Shown: positions 26,874 through 35,826 of the stretch, piece after piece
Numbering within the stretch: the stretch's first letter is position 1
Layout of the letters: the number at the start of each line of letters is the position of its first letter
Assembly (NCBI GenBank): GCA_018266845.1
Contig: JAFDZO010000010.1
Span: 62,001-126,000 of the forward strand
Direction: 5' to 3'
Length of the DNA: 64,000 nucleotides
DNA from: Bacteroidota bacterium
Lineage (GTDB): Bacteria > Bacteroidota > Ignavibacteria > Tepidaquicellales > Tepidaquicellaceae
Translations under genes and position numbers: made by a program
Notes under the pieces: model-generated
Told to the model about the DNA's origin: nothing
The model's input: only the letters and a program-made list of their open reading frames with translations
The model's database searches: none

Positions 26874-28826
26874 ATGGGTAAAATAATAGGAATTGACTTA
26901 GGGACAACTAACTCGTGCGTAGCGGTGATGGAAGGTAACGACCCGGTGGTTATTCAAAATGCAGAAGGAGCCAGAACTACTCCGTCTGTAGTTGCATTTA
27001 CAAAAAACGGTGACAGGTTAGTCGGCGATCCGGCTAAAAGACAGGCAGTAACAAATCCACACAACACAATCTTCTCTATAAAAAGATTTATGGGTAGAAG
27101 ATATGATGAGGTAACAAGCGAAATCGGCAAAGTGCCTTACAAAGTTGTAAAGGGTGAAAACGATACTGCAAGAGTTGAAATCTCTGATCCTGCAACCAAC
27201 CAGACGAGAGTTTATTCTCCGCCGGAAATTTCTGCAATGACTCTTCAGAAAATGAAGAAGACTGCTGAAGATTATTTAGGCGAACCTGTAACTGAAGCAG
27301 TTATCACTGTTCCGGCTTACTTTAACGATGCACAGAGACAGGCAACAAAAGACGCAGGTAAAATAGCAGGTCTTGAAGTCAAAAGAATTATTAACGAGCC
27401 TACAGCCGCAGCTTTGGCTTACGGTCTCGATAAAAAGAAAGCTAATGAAAAAGTCGCCGTATATGACTTAGGCGGCGGTACATTCGATATATCTATTCTT
27501 GAATTAGGCGACGGTGTATTTGAAGTAAAATCAACTAATGGTGACGGGCACTTAGGCGGTGATGATTTTGATCACGTATTAATTGATTATCTTGCCGAAG
27601 AATTCAAGAAAAAAGAAGGAATTGATTTACGAAAAGATGCCATGGCAATGCAAAGATTAAAAGATGCTGCTGAAACCGCCAAGAAAGCTCTTTCTTCAAG
27701 TTCACAAACTGAAGTAAATCTTCCTTACATTACGGCTACGGCAGAAGGACCGAAGTTCTTACTTGAAACAATCACAAGAGCTAAGTTTGAATCATTAATT
27801 TCAAGCTTAGTCGAAAGAACAGTAGGACCTTGCGAGCAGGCTTTAAAAGATTCAGGATTCAGCAAAAATGAGATTGATGAAGTTATACTTGTCGGCGGTT
27901 CAACAAGAATTCCGATGGTTCAGGAAAAAGTAAAAGCTATATTTGGTAAAGAGCCGAACAAGGGCGTAAATCCTGACGAAGTAGTTGCAGTCGGTGCTGC
28001 AATTCAGGGCGGTGTTCTTGCCGGCGATGTAAAAAACGTTCTTTTACTTGATGTTACTCCGCTTTCACTTGGTATTGAAACATTGGGCGGCGTAATGACA
28101 AAACTTATCGAAGCAAACACAACTATTCCGACTAAGAAATCACAGGTATTTTCTACTGCAAGTGATAACCAGCCGGGTGTTGAAATCCACGTGTTGCAGG
28201 GTGAAAGACCAATGGCAATGGATAACAGAACATTAGGAAGATTCCACTTAGAAGGGATTCCGCCTGCACCAAGAGGCATTCCGCAAATCGAAGTTACATT
28301 CGATATAGACGCCAACGGTATTCTTCACGTTGCTGCAAAGGATAATGCTTCAGGTAAAACTCAGTCAATAAAAATCACTCATTCTTCAGGATTGAGCGAT
28401 GCTGAAATTGAAAAAATGAAGAACGATGCAAAAGCACACGAAGCTGATGATAAGAAGAAAAGAGAAATGATTGACTTAAAGAATCAGGCTGACTCAATGA
28501 TATTCCAGGGCGAAAAACAGCTTAAAGAATTTGAAGCTAAGTTAGATGCCGGTGCGAAATCAAGCATTCAGTCTGCAATTGACAGATTAAAAGAAGCTGT
28601 AAAATCAGATAACGCTGCTACAATGCAATCTGCTATAGATGAATTTAATAAGGCATGGAACGATGCATCTTCACAGATGTATTCACAGGCAACTCAAAAC
28701 CCGGGAGCTGGCGCTGACCAAGGCGCAGGACCGCAAGGACCTAACCCAAATGCAGGCGCGGATGCTTCGGGCGAAAAAGTCGAAAATGCAGACTTTGAAG
28801 TTGTTGACGAAAAAGATAAAAAGTAA
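26874..28826 (+). CDS. dnaK: Molecular chaperone DnaK (Hsp70)
   Basis: 650 residues. ATPase motifs [29 protein letters not shown] and the linker after [12 protein letters not shown] are present, followed by the substrate-binding domain ([20 protein letters not shown]) and a lid ending in an acidic [12 protein letters not shown] tail preceded by a Gly/Ala/Pro-rich stretch. It refolds and protects proteins in the cytoplasm with DnaJ and GrpE, neither of which is adjacent. I saw no CIRCE inverted repeat upstream, so HrcA control is not indicated. AAAGAAAGG at 26852-26860 serves as ribosome-binding site. Confidence 0.98.
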   Translation: MGKIIGIDLGTTNSCVAVMEGNDPVVIQNAEGARTTPSVVAFTKNGDRLVGDPAKRQAVTNPHNTIFSIKRFMGRRYDEVTSEIGKVPYKVVKGENDTARVEISDPATNQTRVYSPPEISAMTLQKMKKTAEDYLGEPVTEAVITVPAYFNDAQRQATKDAGKIAGLEVKRIINEPTAAALAYGLDKKKANEKVAVYDLGGGTFDISILELGDGVFEVKSTNGDGHLGGDDFDHVLIDYLAEEFKKKEGIDLRKDAMAMQRLKDAAETAKKALSSSSQTEVNLPYITATAEGPKFLLETITRAKFESLISSLVERTVGPCEQALKDSGFSKNEIDEVILVGGSTRIPMVQEKVKAIFGKEPNKGVNPDEVVAVGAAIQGGVLAGDVKNVLLLDVTPLSLGIETLGGVMTKLIEANTTIPTKKSQVFSTASDNQPGVEIHVLQGERPMAMDNRTLGRFHLEGIPPAPRGIPQIEVTFDIDANGILHVAAKDNASGKTQSIKITHSSGLSDAEIEKMKNDAKAHEADDKKKREMIDLKNQADSMIFQGEKQLKEFEAKLDAGAKSSIQSAIDRLKEAVKSDNAATMQSAIDEFNKAWNDASSQMYSQATQNPGAGADQGAGPQGPNPNAGADASGEKVENADFEVVDEKDKK

Positions 28827-28853
28827 TATTATCTATTAAAAGATAAGTTCACC

Positions 28854-28880
28854 AAAAGGCGCGGCAACGCGCCTTTTGTG
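28854..28880 (+). terminator. Intrinsic terminator after dnaK
   Basis: AAAAGGCGCG (28854-28863), GCAA tetraloop, CGCGCCTTTT (28868-28877). A perfect 10-bp stem with a T-rich end. Confidence 0.92.
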
Positions 28881-28915
28881 TTTTAATATGAACTATGATT
28901 TTTGTAAATTGATAT

Positions 28916-29374
28916 ATGAAAACTTTAAGAGTTTATTTAGATACATCTGTAATCGGAGGTTGTTTTGATGAAGAGTTTGAAGACGCATCTAATAAGTTGA
29001 TAGAGGAGATAAGATTAGGATTGAAAATAGGAGTGGTATCGGAAATTTTTCTAAAAGAACTTGAAGGGGCTCCAATTCAGGTTAAAGAACTTTTTGATAG
29101 TCTGAAAGACTATGTAGAAATTTTGGTATGGACTGATGAAGTAGATAAGTTATCAAAAGAGTATCTAAATAATAAAGTAGTTACATTGAAATACTACGGA
29201 GATGCAATGCATATTTCATACGCAACTGTTTATAATGTAGATGTTTTGGTTAGTTGGAACTTTAAGCATATTGTAAATTATGATAAAATTTTACGATTTA
29301 ATTCAATTAACTTAGCAAACGGTTATAAAAATTTACAAATTTATACTCCAATGGAGGTTATTTCAAATGTCTAA
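28916..29374 (+). CDS. PIN-domain protein, putative type II toxin (VapC-like)
   Basis: 152 residues. The PIN fold is indicated by the first acidic residue in VYLDTSVIGG (D9), an acidic pair in SEIFLKELEGAP, and GDAMHISYATVYNVDVLVSW, where the third catalytic aspartate and the downstream W-N-F-K-H motif are typical of this subgroup. PIN toxins are Mg-dependent RNases that usually cut tRNA or rRNA. The next gene overlaps by 8 bases and has the look of the cognate antitoxin, giving a toxin-first operon. Target RNA is unknown. Located between dnaK and ada, apparently a self-contained insertion. Confidence 0.85.
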   Translation: MKTLRVYLDTSVIGGCFDEEFEDASNKLIEEIRLGLKIGVVSEIFLKELEGAPIQVKELFDSLKDYVEILVWTDEVDKLSKEYLNNKVVTLKYYGDAMHISYATVYNVDVLVSWNFKHIVNYDKILRFNSINLANGYKNLQIYTPMEVISNV

Positions 29375-29735
29375 AAAAGAAAAAACATTCGATACAATGA
29401 AATGGGTAAGAAGTGTCAGAGATGAAATGTTTGATAAATATTACAAAGGTGATTTAACCGAATATTCAAAAGCAATGTCAACTCCGGCGAAAAGCTCAAT
29501 AGATAAATTGTTCCCAAGAGACCCAATACCTCAAAGTAGGATTAAAAGAAAATCCTCAGACAAAAGAGTTAAATCATTTGATGCGGTGAAATGGGTTCGT
29601 GAGATTAGGGATAAGATGTATGAAGAGAATAAACATTTGACAACAGAAGAATACTTTAAAAAAATTTCGAATCGTGTTCAAGATGAATTCGTTGTAAAAG
29701 AGAAAAAAATACAGTATAAAAAAAATAAACGTTAG
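29367..29735 (+). CDS. Putative antitoxin with a duplicated motif
   Basis: 122 residues, basic. Two copies of one motif, FDTMKWVRSVRDEMFDKY (residues 8-25) and FDAVKWVREIRDKMYEEN (71-88), are separated by a Pro/Ser/Lys-rich linker. In PIN-linked systems of related bacteria the antitoxin usually has one such motif, so this protein looks like an internal duplication or fusion of two antitoxin peptides. It overlaps the PIN gene by 8 bases, implying coupled translation. No DNA-binding fold is evident; neutralisation of the toxin is inferred from gene order. Confidence 0.72.
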   Translation: MSKKEKTFDTMKWVRSVRDEMFDKYYKGDLTEYSKAMSTPAKSSIDKLFPRDPIPQSRIKRKSSDKRVKSFDAVKWVREIRDKMYEENKHLTTEEYFKKISNRVQDEFVVKEKKIQYKKNKR

Positions 29736-29827
29736 TTTTTTTTTACTTCCAAAAATTCCCTGTTCAAAAATCGGTTGTCCTGCCAAATCATTTCATTTAT
29801 CTTTGTATAGATAAATTAATCAAACAA

Positions 29828-30880
29828 ATGCAAACGCTTCCTTCTCCTAAAATAATGTATAATGCTCTGCTGAAGAAAGATTCTTCCTATGACGGATTAT
29901 TTTTTATTGCAGTTAAAACAACCGGGATTTTTTGCAGAACTGTATGCACTGCTAAAAAACCAAAGCAGGAAAATGTCGAATTTTATAAAACTGCTGATGA
30001 AGCATTGAAATTCGGTTACCGCCCGTGCAAGGTATGTAAACCGTTAAGTATTTATGATAAACCGGATTTTGTAAAGAAAGTTTTGAATGAAATCGAGAAA
30101 GACCCGTTTGTAAAATTAAATCAAAGAAAGCTGATAGATATGGGAATAAATCCTCATACGCTTTCAAGATGGTTCAAGAAAAATTTAAACATGACTTTTT
30201 CAGCATATCACAAAATGACAAGACTAAATAAAGTTTACGGAAATCTCCGCGAAGGGCAGAAGGTAACGGAGACAGCTTTCGATTCGGGATACGAATCATT
30301 AAGCGGATTTACTGATTTCTTCAAAAAGACACTTGGGTTTAATCCTTCCGAATCTTCTTATAAAAGAGTAATCACAGCAGAGAGAATTATAACTCCGCTT
30401 GGTCCAATGCTTGCCGCAGCAACAGATAAAGGAATTTGTCTTCTGGAATTTGTAGATAGAAGAATGCTACAAAACCAGATTCTCTCCCTTGAAAAAAGAT
30501 TGAAAGCAAAAGTCATCCCGGGAAAGTCTCCATTCTTCAAAGAGCTTGATAAGCAGATGAAGGAGTATTTTGAAAGCAAACGAAAAGATTTTGATATTCC
30601 GCTTGACCCATCCGGCACAGAATTTCAAACAAAGGTATGGAAAGAGTTAATGAATATTCCATACGGAAAAACTGTATCATACCAAACACAAGCTAACAAT
30701 ATCAAAATGCCTAAGGCTGTCCGCGCGGTGGCAAATGCAAACGGCATGAATAAAATTTCTATTATCATTCCCTGCCATAGAGTCATCGGTTCTGACGGAA
30801 CACTAACAGGTTACGGCGGAGGATTGTACCGCAAAAAGTATCTGCTGGATCTAGAACAAAACACATCTAAGCTATTTTAA
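29828..30880 (+). CDS. ada: Ada: bifunctional methylated-DNA repair protein and transcription regulator
   Basis: 350 residues, near the 354 of the E. coli protein. The N-terminal zinc domain has the four cysteines C36, C40, C67 and C70 (GIFCRTVCTA and YRPCKVCKP); one of them takes methyl groups from phosphotriesters and turns the protein into an activator. An AraC-type helix-turn-helix follows (about 90-180; LSRWFKKNLNMTFSAYHK, SGYESLSGFTDFFK). The C-terminal O6-methylguanine methyltransferase domain has the active-site IPCHRVIG with C316. All functional cysteines are intact. A terminator follows; no alkA or alkB neighbour is seen. Confidence 0.96.
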   Translation: MQTLPSPKIMYNALLKKDSSYDGLFFIAVKTTGIFCRTVCTAKKPKQENVEFYKTADEALKFGYRPCKVCKPLSIYDKPDFVKKVLNEIEKDPFVKLNQRKLIDMGINPHTLSRWFKKNLNMTFSAYHKMTRLNKVYGNLREGQKVTETAFDSGYESLSGFTDFFKKTLGFNPSESSYKRVITAERIITPLGPMLAAATDKGICLLEFVDRRMLQNQILSLEKRLKAKVIPGKSPFFKELDKQMKEYFESKRKDFDIPLDPSGTEFQTKVWKELMNIPYGKTVSYQTQANNIKMPKAVRAVANANGMNKISIIIPCHRVIGSDGTLTGYGGGLYRKKYLLDLEQNTSKLF

Positions 30881-30957
30881 TCCGGCTCATTAAAATGAAG
30901 TATTTGGCTCAAAAAAATGCCTTCTAAAGGAGCTGTAAATCTTGTAAAAACATATAT

Positions 30958-30987
30958 CAAAACTTACGCCCCCTCGTAAGTTTTTCT
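30958..30987 (+). terminator. Intrinsic terminator after ada
   Basis: AAAAACTTACG (30958-30968), loop CCCCCT, CGTAAGTTTTT (30975-30985): an 11-bp perfect stem. The rest of the gap up to 31344 is AT-rich and shows no gene or clear regulator site; the promoter of the following secreted-protein gene must lie there. Confidence 0.88.
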
Positions 30988-31344
30988 CTAAAATATTGTT
31001 AAAACAAGACAGGCGCAATCTGAAAAATTTGTGTTTTTTCAAGTATTGATAAAGAACTCCAGAAATTTAACAAACCCGGCAATCATTTCAAATACAATCC
31101 AACCTATTACTATATATAGGTAATTTATTTCTCTTTTCTCTTGACATATATTTTAAGCCAAATCTGCATCAATAAAAAAATGTAATAAAAAATTTTTTCT
31201 AACAAATTATTGGGAATAATTAGTTACATTTTTTAATCGGTTAGTTTATTTATTTTGAAATAGCAGAAAAACTAAACTTCATTACTTCTGATACACTTCC
31301 TTTATCAGATTTCCTCTGCTTTTAAAAAACTTATCCCAAATTTT

Positions 31345-34300
31345 ATGAAAAGAATTTTTTCGTTAACATTTTTATTAACAGCTATAGTTTTATCGGCTTT
31401 TTTTCTAAAAGTTGAAAATTCTCCCGAACATGAAAAATCTGACTCACCTTATTCTATAGGTGATGATGATAATCCGAACGCGAGATTAGACTGGGAATTC
31501 AAAAAACTTCGCGACCCGGTTACAAATAAAATTCCTGAAAACATCAGGCAAAAAGAACTGGAATTTGCTTCTAAACTTCCTAAGCGGGAAGGGGATGCGC
31601 CCAATGCTTTAACATGGAGCGAAAGAGGTCCTAATAATGTAGGCGGAAGAACAAGGGCAATACTTGGTGATATTAATGATACAAGCATAATTATTGCCGG
31701 CGGAATTTCCGGCGGAATATGGCGCTCGACAAACTCAGGTATTAACTGGGTCCAAAGAACTACCACAACTCAGCTGCATAATTCAACATGTATTGCTCAG
31801 GATATTAGGGCAGCAAATACAAATAAATGGTATGTAGGAACGGGTGAACGAACAGGTAATTCAGCAGGTCAGTTTGGCGCTCCCGGAGCATTTACCGGCG
31901 ATGGTCTTTTCAAATCCGTTGATAACGGTTTAACATGGAGTTTGCTTGCCTCAACTTCTGGGGCGCCTGCGAGCGGATTTACTTCAAACTGGCAATATGT
32001 CTGGAGCGTAGCAACTGACCCTTCTAACGGAGTAGAAGATGAAGTCTATGCAGCTACAATCGGTTCAATCCAAAGGTCTTCAAATGGCGGAACTAATTGG
32101 ACGACTGTTCTTGGAAATTTTACTGATGTATCGGAATATACCGATGTAAAATGCGCAACAACAGGAGTTGTTTACGCTGCAGGAAGTTTTGTAACGGGCG
32201 GACCAATGAACGGAATATTCAGGTCAGTTGACGGAATAACATGGACAAATATCACACCGGGTTCGTTCCCCGCCACATACGGACGTATTGTTGCAGCTAT
32301 TGCTCCGTCCAATCAAAATATAGTTTACTTTGCAGTACACAACGTTCCTAATGCAGAACCGAATTCAGTAAACAGGCATCAGTTCTGGAAATATCAATAC
32401 GTAAGCGGTGATGGTACAGGCGCAGGGGGAATTTGGACTGCACTGGGCGGTAATCTTCCTCAGGCAGGGCAGGGAAATTTTGGAAACTTTAACGAGCCAT
32501 TTGATACACAAGGCGGTTACGATTTAACAATGCAGGTAAGCCCTACTGACCCAAACCTTGTACTATTGGGCGGTGTAAACCTTTACCGTTCTACCGACGG
32601 CTTTGCTACAAATACTAATACAAAAAGAATAGGCGGTTATCAGCCGGGAAATGAGAACGGCACATACACTAATAGCCATCCTGATATTCATGCAGGATTT
32701 TTTCAACCCGGAAGCAGTACTGTTTATTTCAGCGGGCATGACGGGGGAATTTCAAGAACAGACGATATTACCGGAAACGTAACAGCCAATAATCCTGTAA
32801 CATGGTTCTCACGCTCAGGCAGCTTTAATGTAACACAGTTTTATGCTGTTTCTTTAGATCCTGAAAATGGTTCAAATGTAATGGCAGGCGGATTTCAGGA
32901 TAATGGTTCTTATGTAACAACTTCAGCAGTTCTTACGACACCTTGGAACGCTATTAACAGCGGTGATGGCGGTTATTGCTCAATTCCTCCTTTAGCTGAT
33001 GATAGATATTATTCTACATCTCAAAACGGCGATATTGATAGAGTCAACAGGGATGGAAGCAACGGCGCAGCTATGAAGCCAACCGGACTTGGAAACCCTG
33101 CATTTATTAATCCGCATATCTTAGACCCAAATAACTCTTCTATAGTATATTATGGCGGCGGTACTTCAGGCACTACGACGGGTATATGGAGAAATAATAA
33201 TATTGCAAATGGAACTGCTGTTGTAGGCTGGAGCTATCTTGCCGGAACAGATGTGGGTTCGGCAGGCGCTCAGGTATCGGCAGTGAGCGTTTCTAAAGCG
33301 GGCAATGCAAACGTGGTTTATTACGGAACATCAGAAGGACATATAAGAAGAATTGATGATGCAAACACAACTGCGACTGTTAGCGCAAATTTGAATACAG
33401 GAGCTATGCCGACAGGATTTGTTTCATGCCTTGCAATAGACCCGGCAAACTCAAGCAAAGTTATAGCAGTTTTCAGTAATTATAACGTTCAAAGACTTTG
33501 GTATTCTTCTGATGCAGGAGCAAGCTGGACAAATATTGACGGAAACTTAGCAGGCGCAAGCGGACCTTCATGCAGGTGGGCAACTATACTTTATAAGGAT
33601 AGCCAGCTGCACGTATTTCTTGCTACATCTGTTGGAGTTTATTACACATTAAATATAAACGGCGCATCAACAGTTTGGACACAGGAAGCTGTTTCCTCTA
33701 TAGGAAATGTAGTTACAGTTATGTTCGATTACCGTTCTTCCGATAATGTCTTCGTTGCTGCAACTCACGGAAGGGGAAGCTTCTCGACTGTTATTAATCC
33801 TGCTCTGCCCGTAGAATTACTTGCATTCACATCGGAAGTATCGGATAAAAATGTATTGTTAAAATGGTCAACAGGTTCCGAGCTAAATAACAGAGGTTTT
33901 GAAGTCCAAAGAAAATCAGGAAATGCAGACTGGGCTACATTAGGATTTGTGAACGGCAATGGAACAAGTAATACACAATCAAGTTATTCATTCTCCGATA
34001 ACAACTTGCAGACAGGAAAATATAAATACAGACTGAAGCAAATAGACTACAACGGTAACTTTGAATACTACAATCTTGCGAGTGAAATCTCAATCGGATT
34101 ACCGAATAGCTTTGTATTGAAACAAAATTATCCCAATCCGTTTAACCCTGTAACAAAAATTGAATTTGCATTGCCGTTAAACTCGAATGTATCGTTGAAA
34201 ATATTTGATATGACGGGAAGGGAAGTTGCGCGATTGATTAATAACGAATTCAGAAATTCAGGAAGTTACTCTGTAGAATTTAATGCTTCAAATTTATCTT

Positions 34301-34371
34301 CGGGAGTTTACTTCTATAAGATTGAAGCAGGAAGCTATACAGGCATTAAAAAAATGATGCTTGTAAAGTAA
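31345..34371 (+). CDS. Large T9SS-secreted beta-propeller (sortilin/BNR-like) protein
   Basis: 1008 residues. After an N-terminal signal anchor (LTFLLTAIVLSAFFLKV), a propeller-like region (about 90-810) has many BNR/sortilin-type blades: GGISGGIWRSTNSGINWVQR, GLFKSVDNGLTWSLL, GSIQRSSNGGTNW, GIFRSVDGITW and YSSDAGASWTNIDG. Next comes a fibronectin-like segment starting LPVELLAFTS (about 812-905), then the type A sorting domain with QNYPNPFNPVTKIEF and the terminal KKMMLVK. It is expected to cross the outer membrane by T9SS and stay at the surface or be released. Ligand or activity is unknown; such propellers are often glycan-binding or enzyme scaffolds. A terminator follows. Confidence 0.9.
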   Translation: MKRIFSLTFLLTAIVLSAFFLKVENSPEHEKSDSPYSIGDDDNPNARLDWEFKKLRDPVTNKIPENIRQKELEFASKLPKREGDAPNALTWSERGPNNVGGRTRAILGDINDTSIIIAGGISGGIWRSTNSGINWVQRTTTTQLHNSTCIAQDIRAANTNKWYVGTGERTGNSAGQFGAPGAFTGDGLFKSVDNGLTWSLLASTSGAPASGFTSNWQYVWSVATDPSNGVEDEVYAATIGSIQRSSNGGTNWTTVLGNFTDVSEYTDVKCATTGVVYAAGSFVTGGPMNGIFRSVDGITWTNITPGSFPATYGRIVAAIAPSNQNIVYFAVHNVPNAEPNSVNRHQFWKYQYVSGDGTGAGGIWTALGGNLPQAGQGNFGNFNEPFDTQGGYDLTMQVSPTDPNLVLLGGVNLYRSTDGFATNTNTKRIGGYQPGNENGTYTNSHPDIHAGFFQPGSSTVYFSGHDGGISRTDDITGNVTANNPVTWFSRSGSFNVTQFYAVSLDPENGSNVMAGGFQDNGSYVTTSAVLTTPWNAINSGDGGYCSIPPLADDRYYSTSQNGDIDRVNRDGSNGAAMKPTGLGNPAFINPHILDPNNSSIVYYGGGTSGTTTGIWRNNNIANGTAVVGWSYLAGTDVGSAGAQVSAVSVSKAGNANVVYYGTSEGHIRRIDDANTTATVSANLNTGAMPTGFVSCLAIDPANSSKVIAVFSNYNVQRLWYSSDAGASWTNIDGNLAGASGPSCRWATILYKDSQLHVFLATSVGVYYTLNINGASTVWTQEAVSSIGNVVTVMFDYRSSDNVFVAATHGRGSFSTVINPALPVELLAFTSEVSDKNVLLKWSTGSELNNRGFEVQRKSGNADWATLGFVNGNGTSNTQSSYSFSDNNLQTGKYKYRLKQIDYNGNFEYYNLASEISIGLPNSFVLKQNYPNPFNPVTKIEFALPLNSNVSLKIFDMTGREVARLINNEFRNSGSYSVEFNASNLSSGVYFYKIEAGSYTGIKKMMLVK

Positions 34372-34382
34372 AAATTTCTAAG

Positions 34383-34424
34383 CTCGCGGGCAGATAAATA
34401 AAATGCCCGTGAGTTTAATTTTTC
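34383..34424 (+). terminator. Terminator between converging genes
   Basis: CTCGCGGGCA (34383-34392) pairs with TGCCCGTGAG (34404-34413, one G-T pair), followed by TTTAATTTTTC. It overlaps the end of the opposite-strand phosphatase gene at 34415. Confidence 0.8.
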
Positions 34425-35512
34425 TTTATCACTGCGAAAGTAAAATCGTCATTCACTTCTGTTGTTCCTCTAAAATTGCTGACGGAATCAACCAGAATTT
34501 TCTTTATATCCGATGAACTCTTATAGGCATTTGCCGATAATACCTCTTTAACTTTCCATAGCCCATATTCTTCTTTTTGTGAATTCATTGCCTCAAACAA
34601 GCCGTCCGTATAAATAAAAATCACATCGCCTTTTTTTGGAGTTACTTCTAATGTATCAATCACTTTATCAAACATTGCTTCATTTATCATACCTAAGGCA
34701 GAGCCATTCGGCTTTAACTCTTCACATTTGTTTTCGGATTTATTAAAATATAAAACGGGGGGATGTCCTCCGCGGCAGATTTGAATTTTTTCGTTTTCTA
34801 TCTCGGCTAAAACAACGGTAAGGAATAAACCCTTTTTGAAGTTCTTTAAAATATCCCTGTTAAGTTTTTTTAGTATCTCTCCCGGTTCGGAAATCAAATC
34901 GCTTACATATCTTATTATTGCCCTTACATGAACCATATGCAGAGCTGCGCCCATTCCTTTCCCTGAAATATCGCCGACGCTGATTAAAAGTTTATTATCC
35001 CGGAAGATAAAATCTATAAAATCTCCGCCGACATCATTTGCAGTTTCACAATAGCAGTCAATATCATATCCCTCATAAGAAGGGGCAGTTTTAGGAATCA
35101 TCGAGTTTTGCACTTCACGCGCTATAGAGATTTCATCTTTCGCAACTATTTTATCGGCAACCTCTAATACTACAAGCAATACCAGAATGACAAAAGAATA
35201 GTTAAACCAGTAAGGGTTTTCAAAAACAAATCCTATGATAAATAATAAAACCGCGGCGGAAAACAGAAGCCGTCTGAGCGGGCTGAGTTTTTTCAGCAGT
35301 GCAACAACAAAATTTCTGATGAAATAAAGCCAGCGGTTAAACTTGTCGTGGTCTTCATCCGGTTTTTTCATATCGCGGGCGTAAAAGCGGTACATGCCCG
35401 GAATATCTTTGGTAACAAGCTTTTCAAACTCATCCGAGGTTAAATCGCTCGTATAAAGGTGATATATTTTTTGGAAGACGTTCAATTTTGTGTGTTTGAA
35501 AAATATACGCAA
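34415..35512 (-). CDS. SpoIIE/RsbU-type serine phosphatase with membrane anchor
   Basis: 365 residues. The first 75 residues are soluble, two hydrophobic helices follow (about 80-120), and a linker leads into the PP2C-like domain (about 130-365) with REVQNSMIP, the metal-binding NDVGGDFIDF, VGDISGKGMGAALHM, RGGHPPVLYF and FIYTDGLFEAMN. Such phosphatases dephosphorylate anti-sigma antagonists in partner-switching pathways. No STAS-domain or anti-sigma kinase gene lies next to it, so its substrate is elsewhere. It diverges from the short gene at 35584 and converges with the propeller-protein gene. Confidence 0.92.
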   Translation of the reverse strand: MRIFFKHTKLNVFQKIYHLYTSDLTSDEFEKLVTKDIPGMYRFYARDMKKPDEDHDKFNRWLYFIRNFVVALLKKLSPLRRLLFSAAVLLFIIGFVFENPYWFNYSFVILVLLVVLEVADKIVAKDEISIAREVQNSMIPKTAPSYEGYDIDCYCETANDVGGDFIDFIFRDNKLLISVGDISGKGMGAALHMVHVRAIIRYVSDLISEPGEILKKLNRDILKNFKKGLFLTVVLAEIENEKIQICRGGHPPVLYFNKSENKCEELKPNGSALGMINEAMFDKVIDTLEVTPKKGDVIFIYTDGLFEAMNSQKEEYGLWKVKEVLSANAYKSSSDIKKILVDSVSNFRGTTEVNDDFTFAVIKKN

Positions 35513-35583
35513 AGAAAGGTAGAAATGTTATGCGGAAAACATAATATCATTTATATGGAAAGTTTTGTCTTATTTTCATAAAT

Positions 35584-35826
35584 TTGGAAATTCCTATAAA
35601 CTACCCTATGCTGCAAGATGATAACTCTAAGGAGATAAGCATCCGTAAAGTGGAGCTTGTTACCTTAAATGAGAAAAGTATTATATTTCATTTGAAATAT
35701 TCAGGTGAAAAACAGACAAAAACTTATGCTTCTATAGAAGAAGCAAAATCGGAGTTTGAGAAAATATCACGCCGGATTGAAAACTACTTTATAGTTAAAT
35801 CAGGCAAGCCGCTTAACAGCCTTTAG
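35584..35826 (+). CDS. Small hypothetical protein
   Basis: 80 residues from a TTG start; not recognised. A beta-rich, mixed-charge sequence (ISIRKVELVTLNEKSIIF, SIEEAKSEFEKISRR) without signal peptide or membrane helix. It lies in the divergent gap of the phosphatase gene and its stop overlaps the stop of the exonuclease gene on the other strand by a few bases. Coding periodicity is plausible, but the start is weak and upstream signals are unclear. Confidence 0.5.
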   Translation: MEIPINYPMLQDDNSKEISIRKVELVTLNEKSIIFHLKYSGEKQTKTYASIEEAKSEFEKISRRIENYFIVKSGKPLNSL

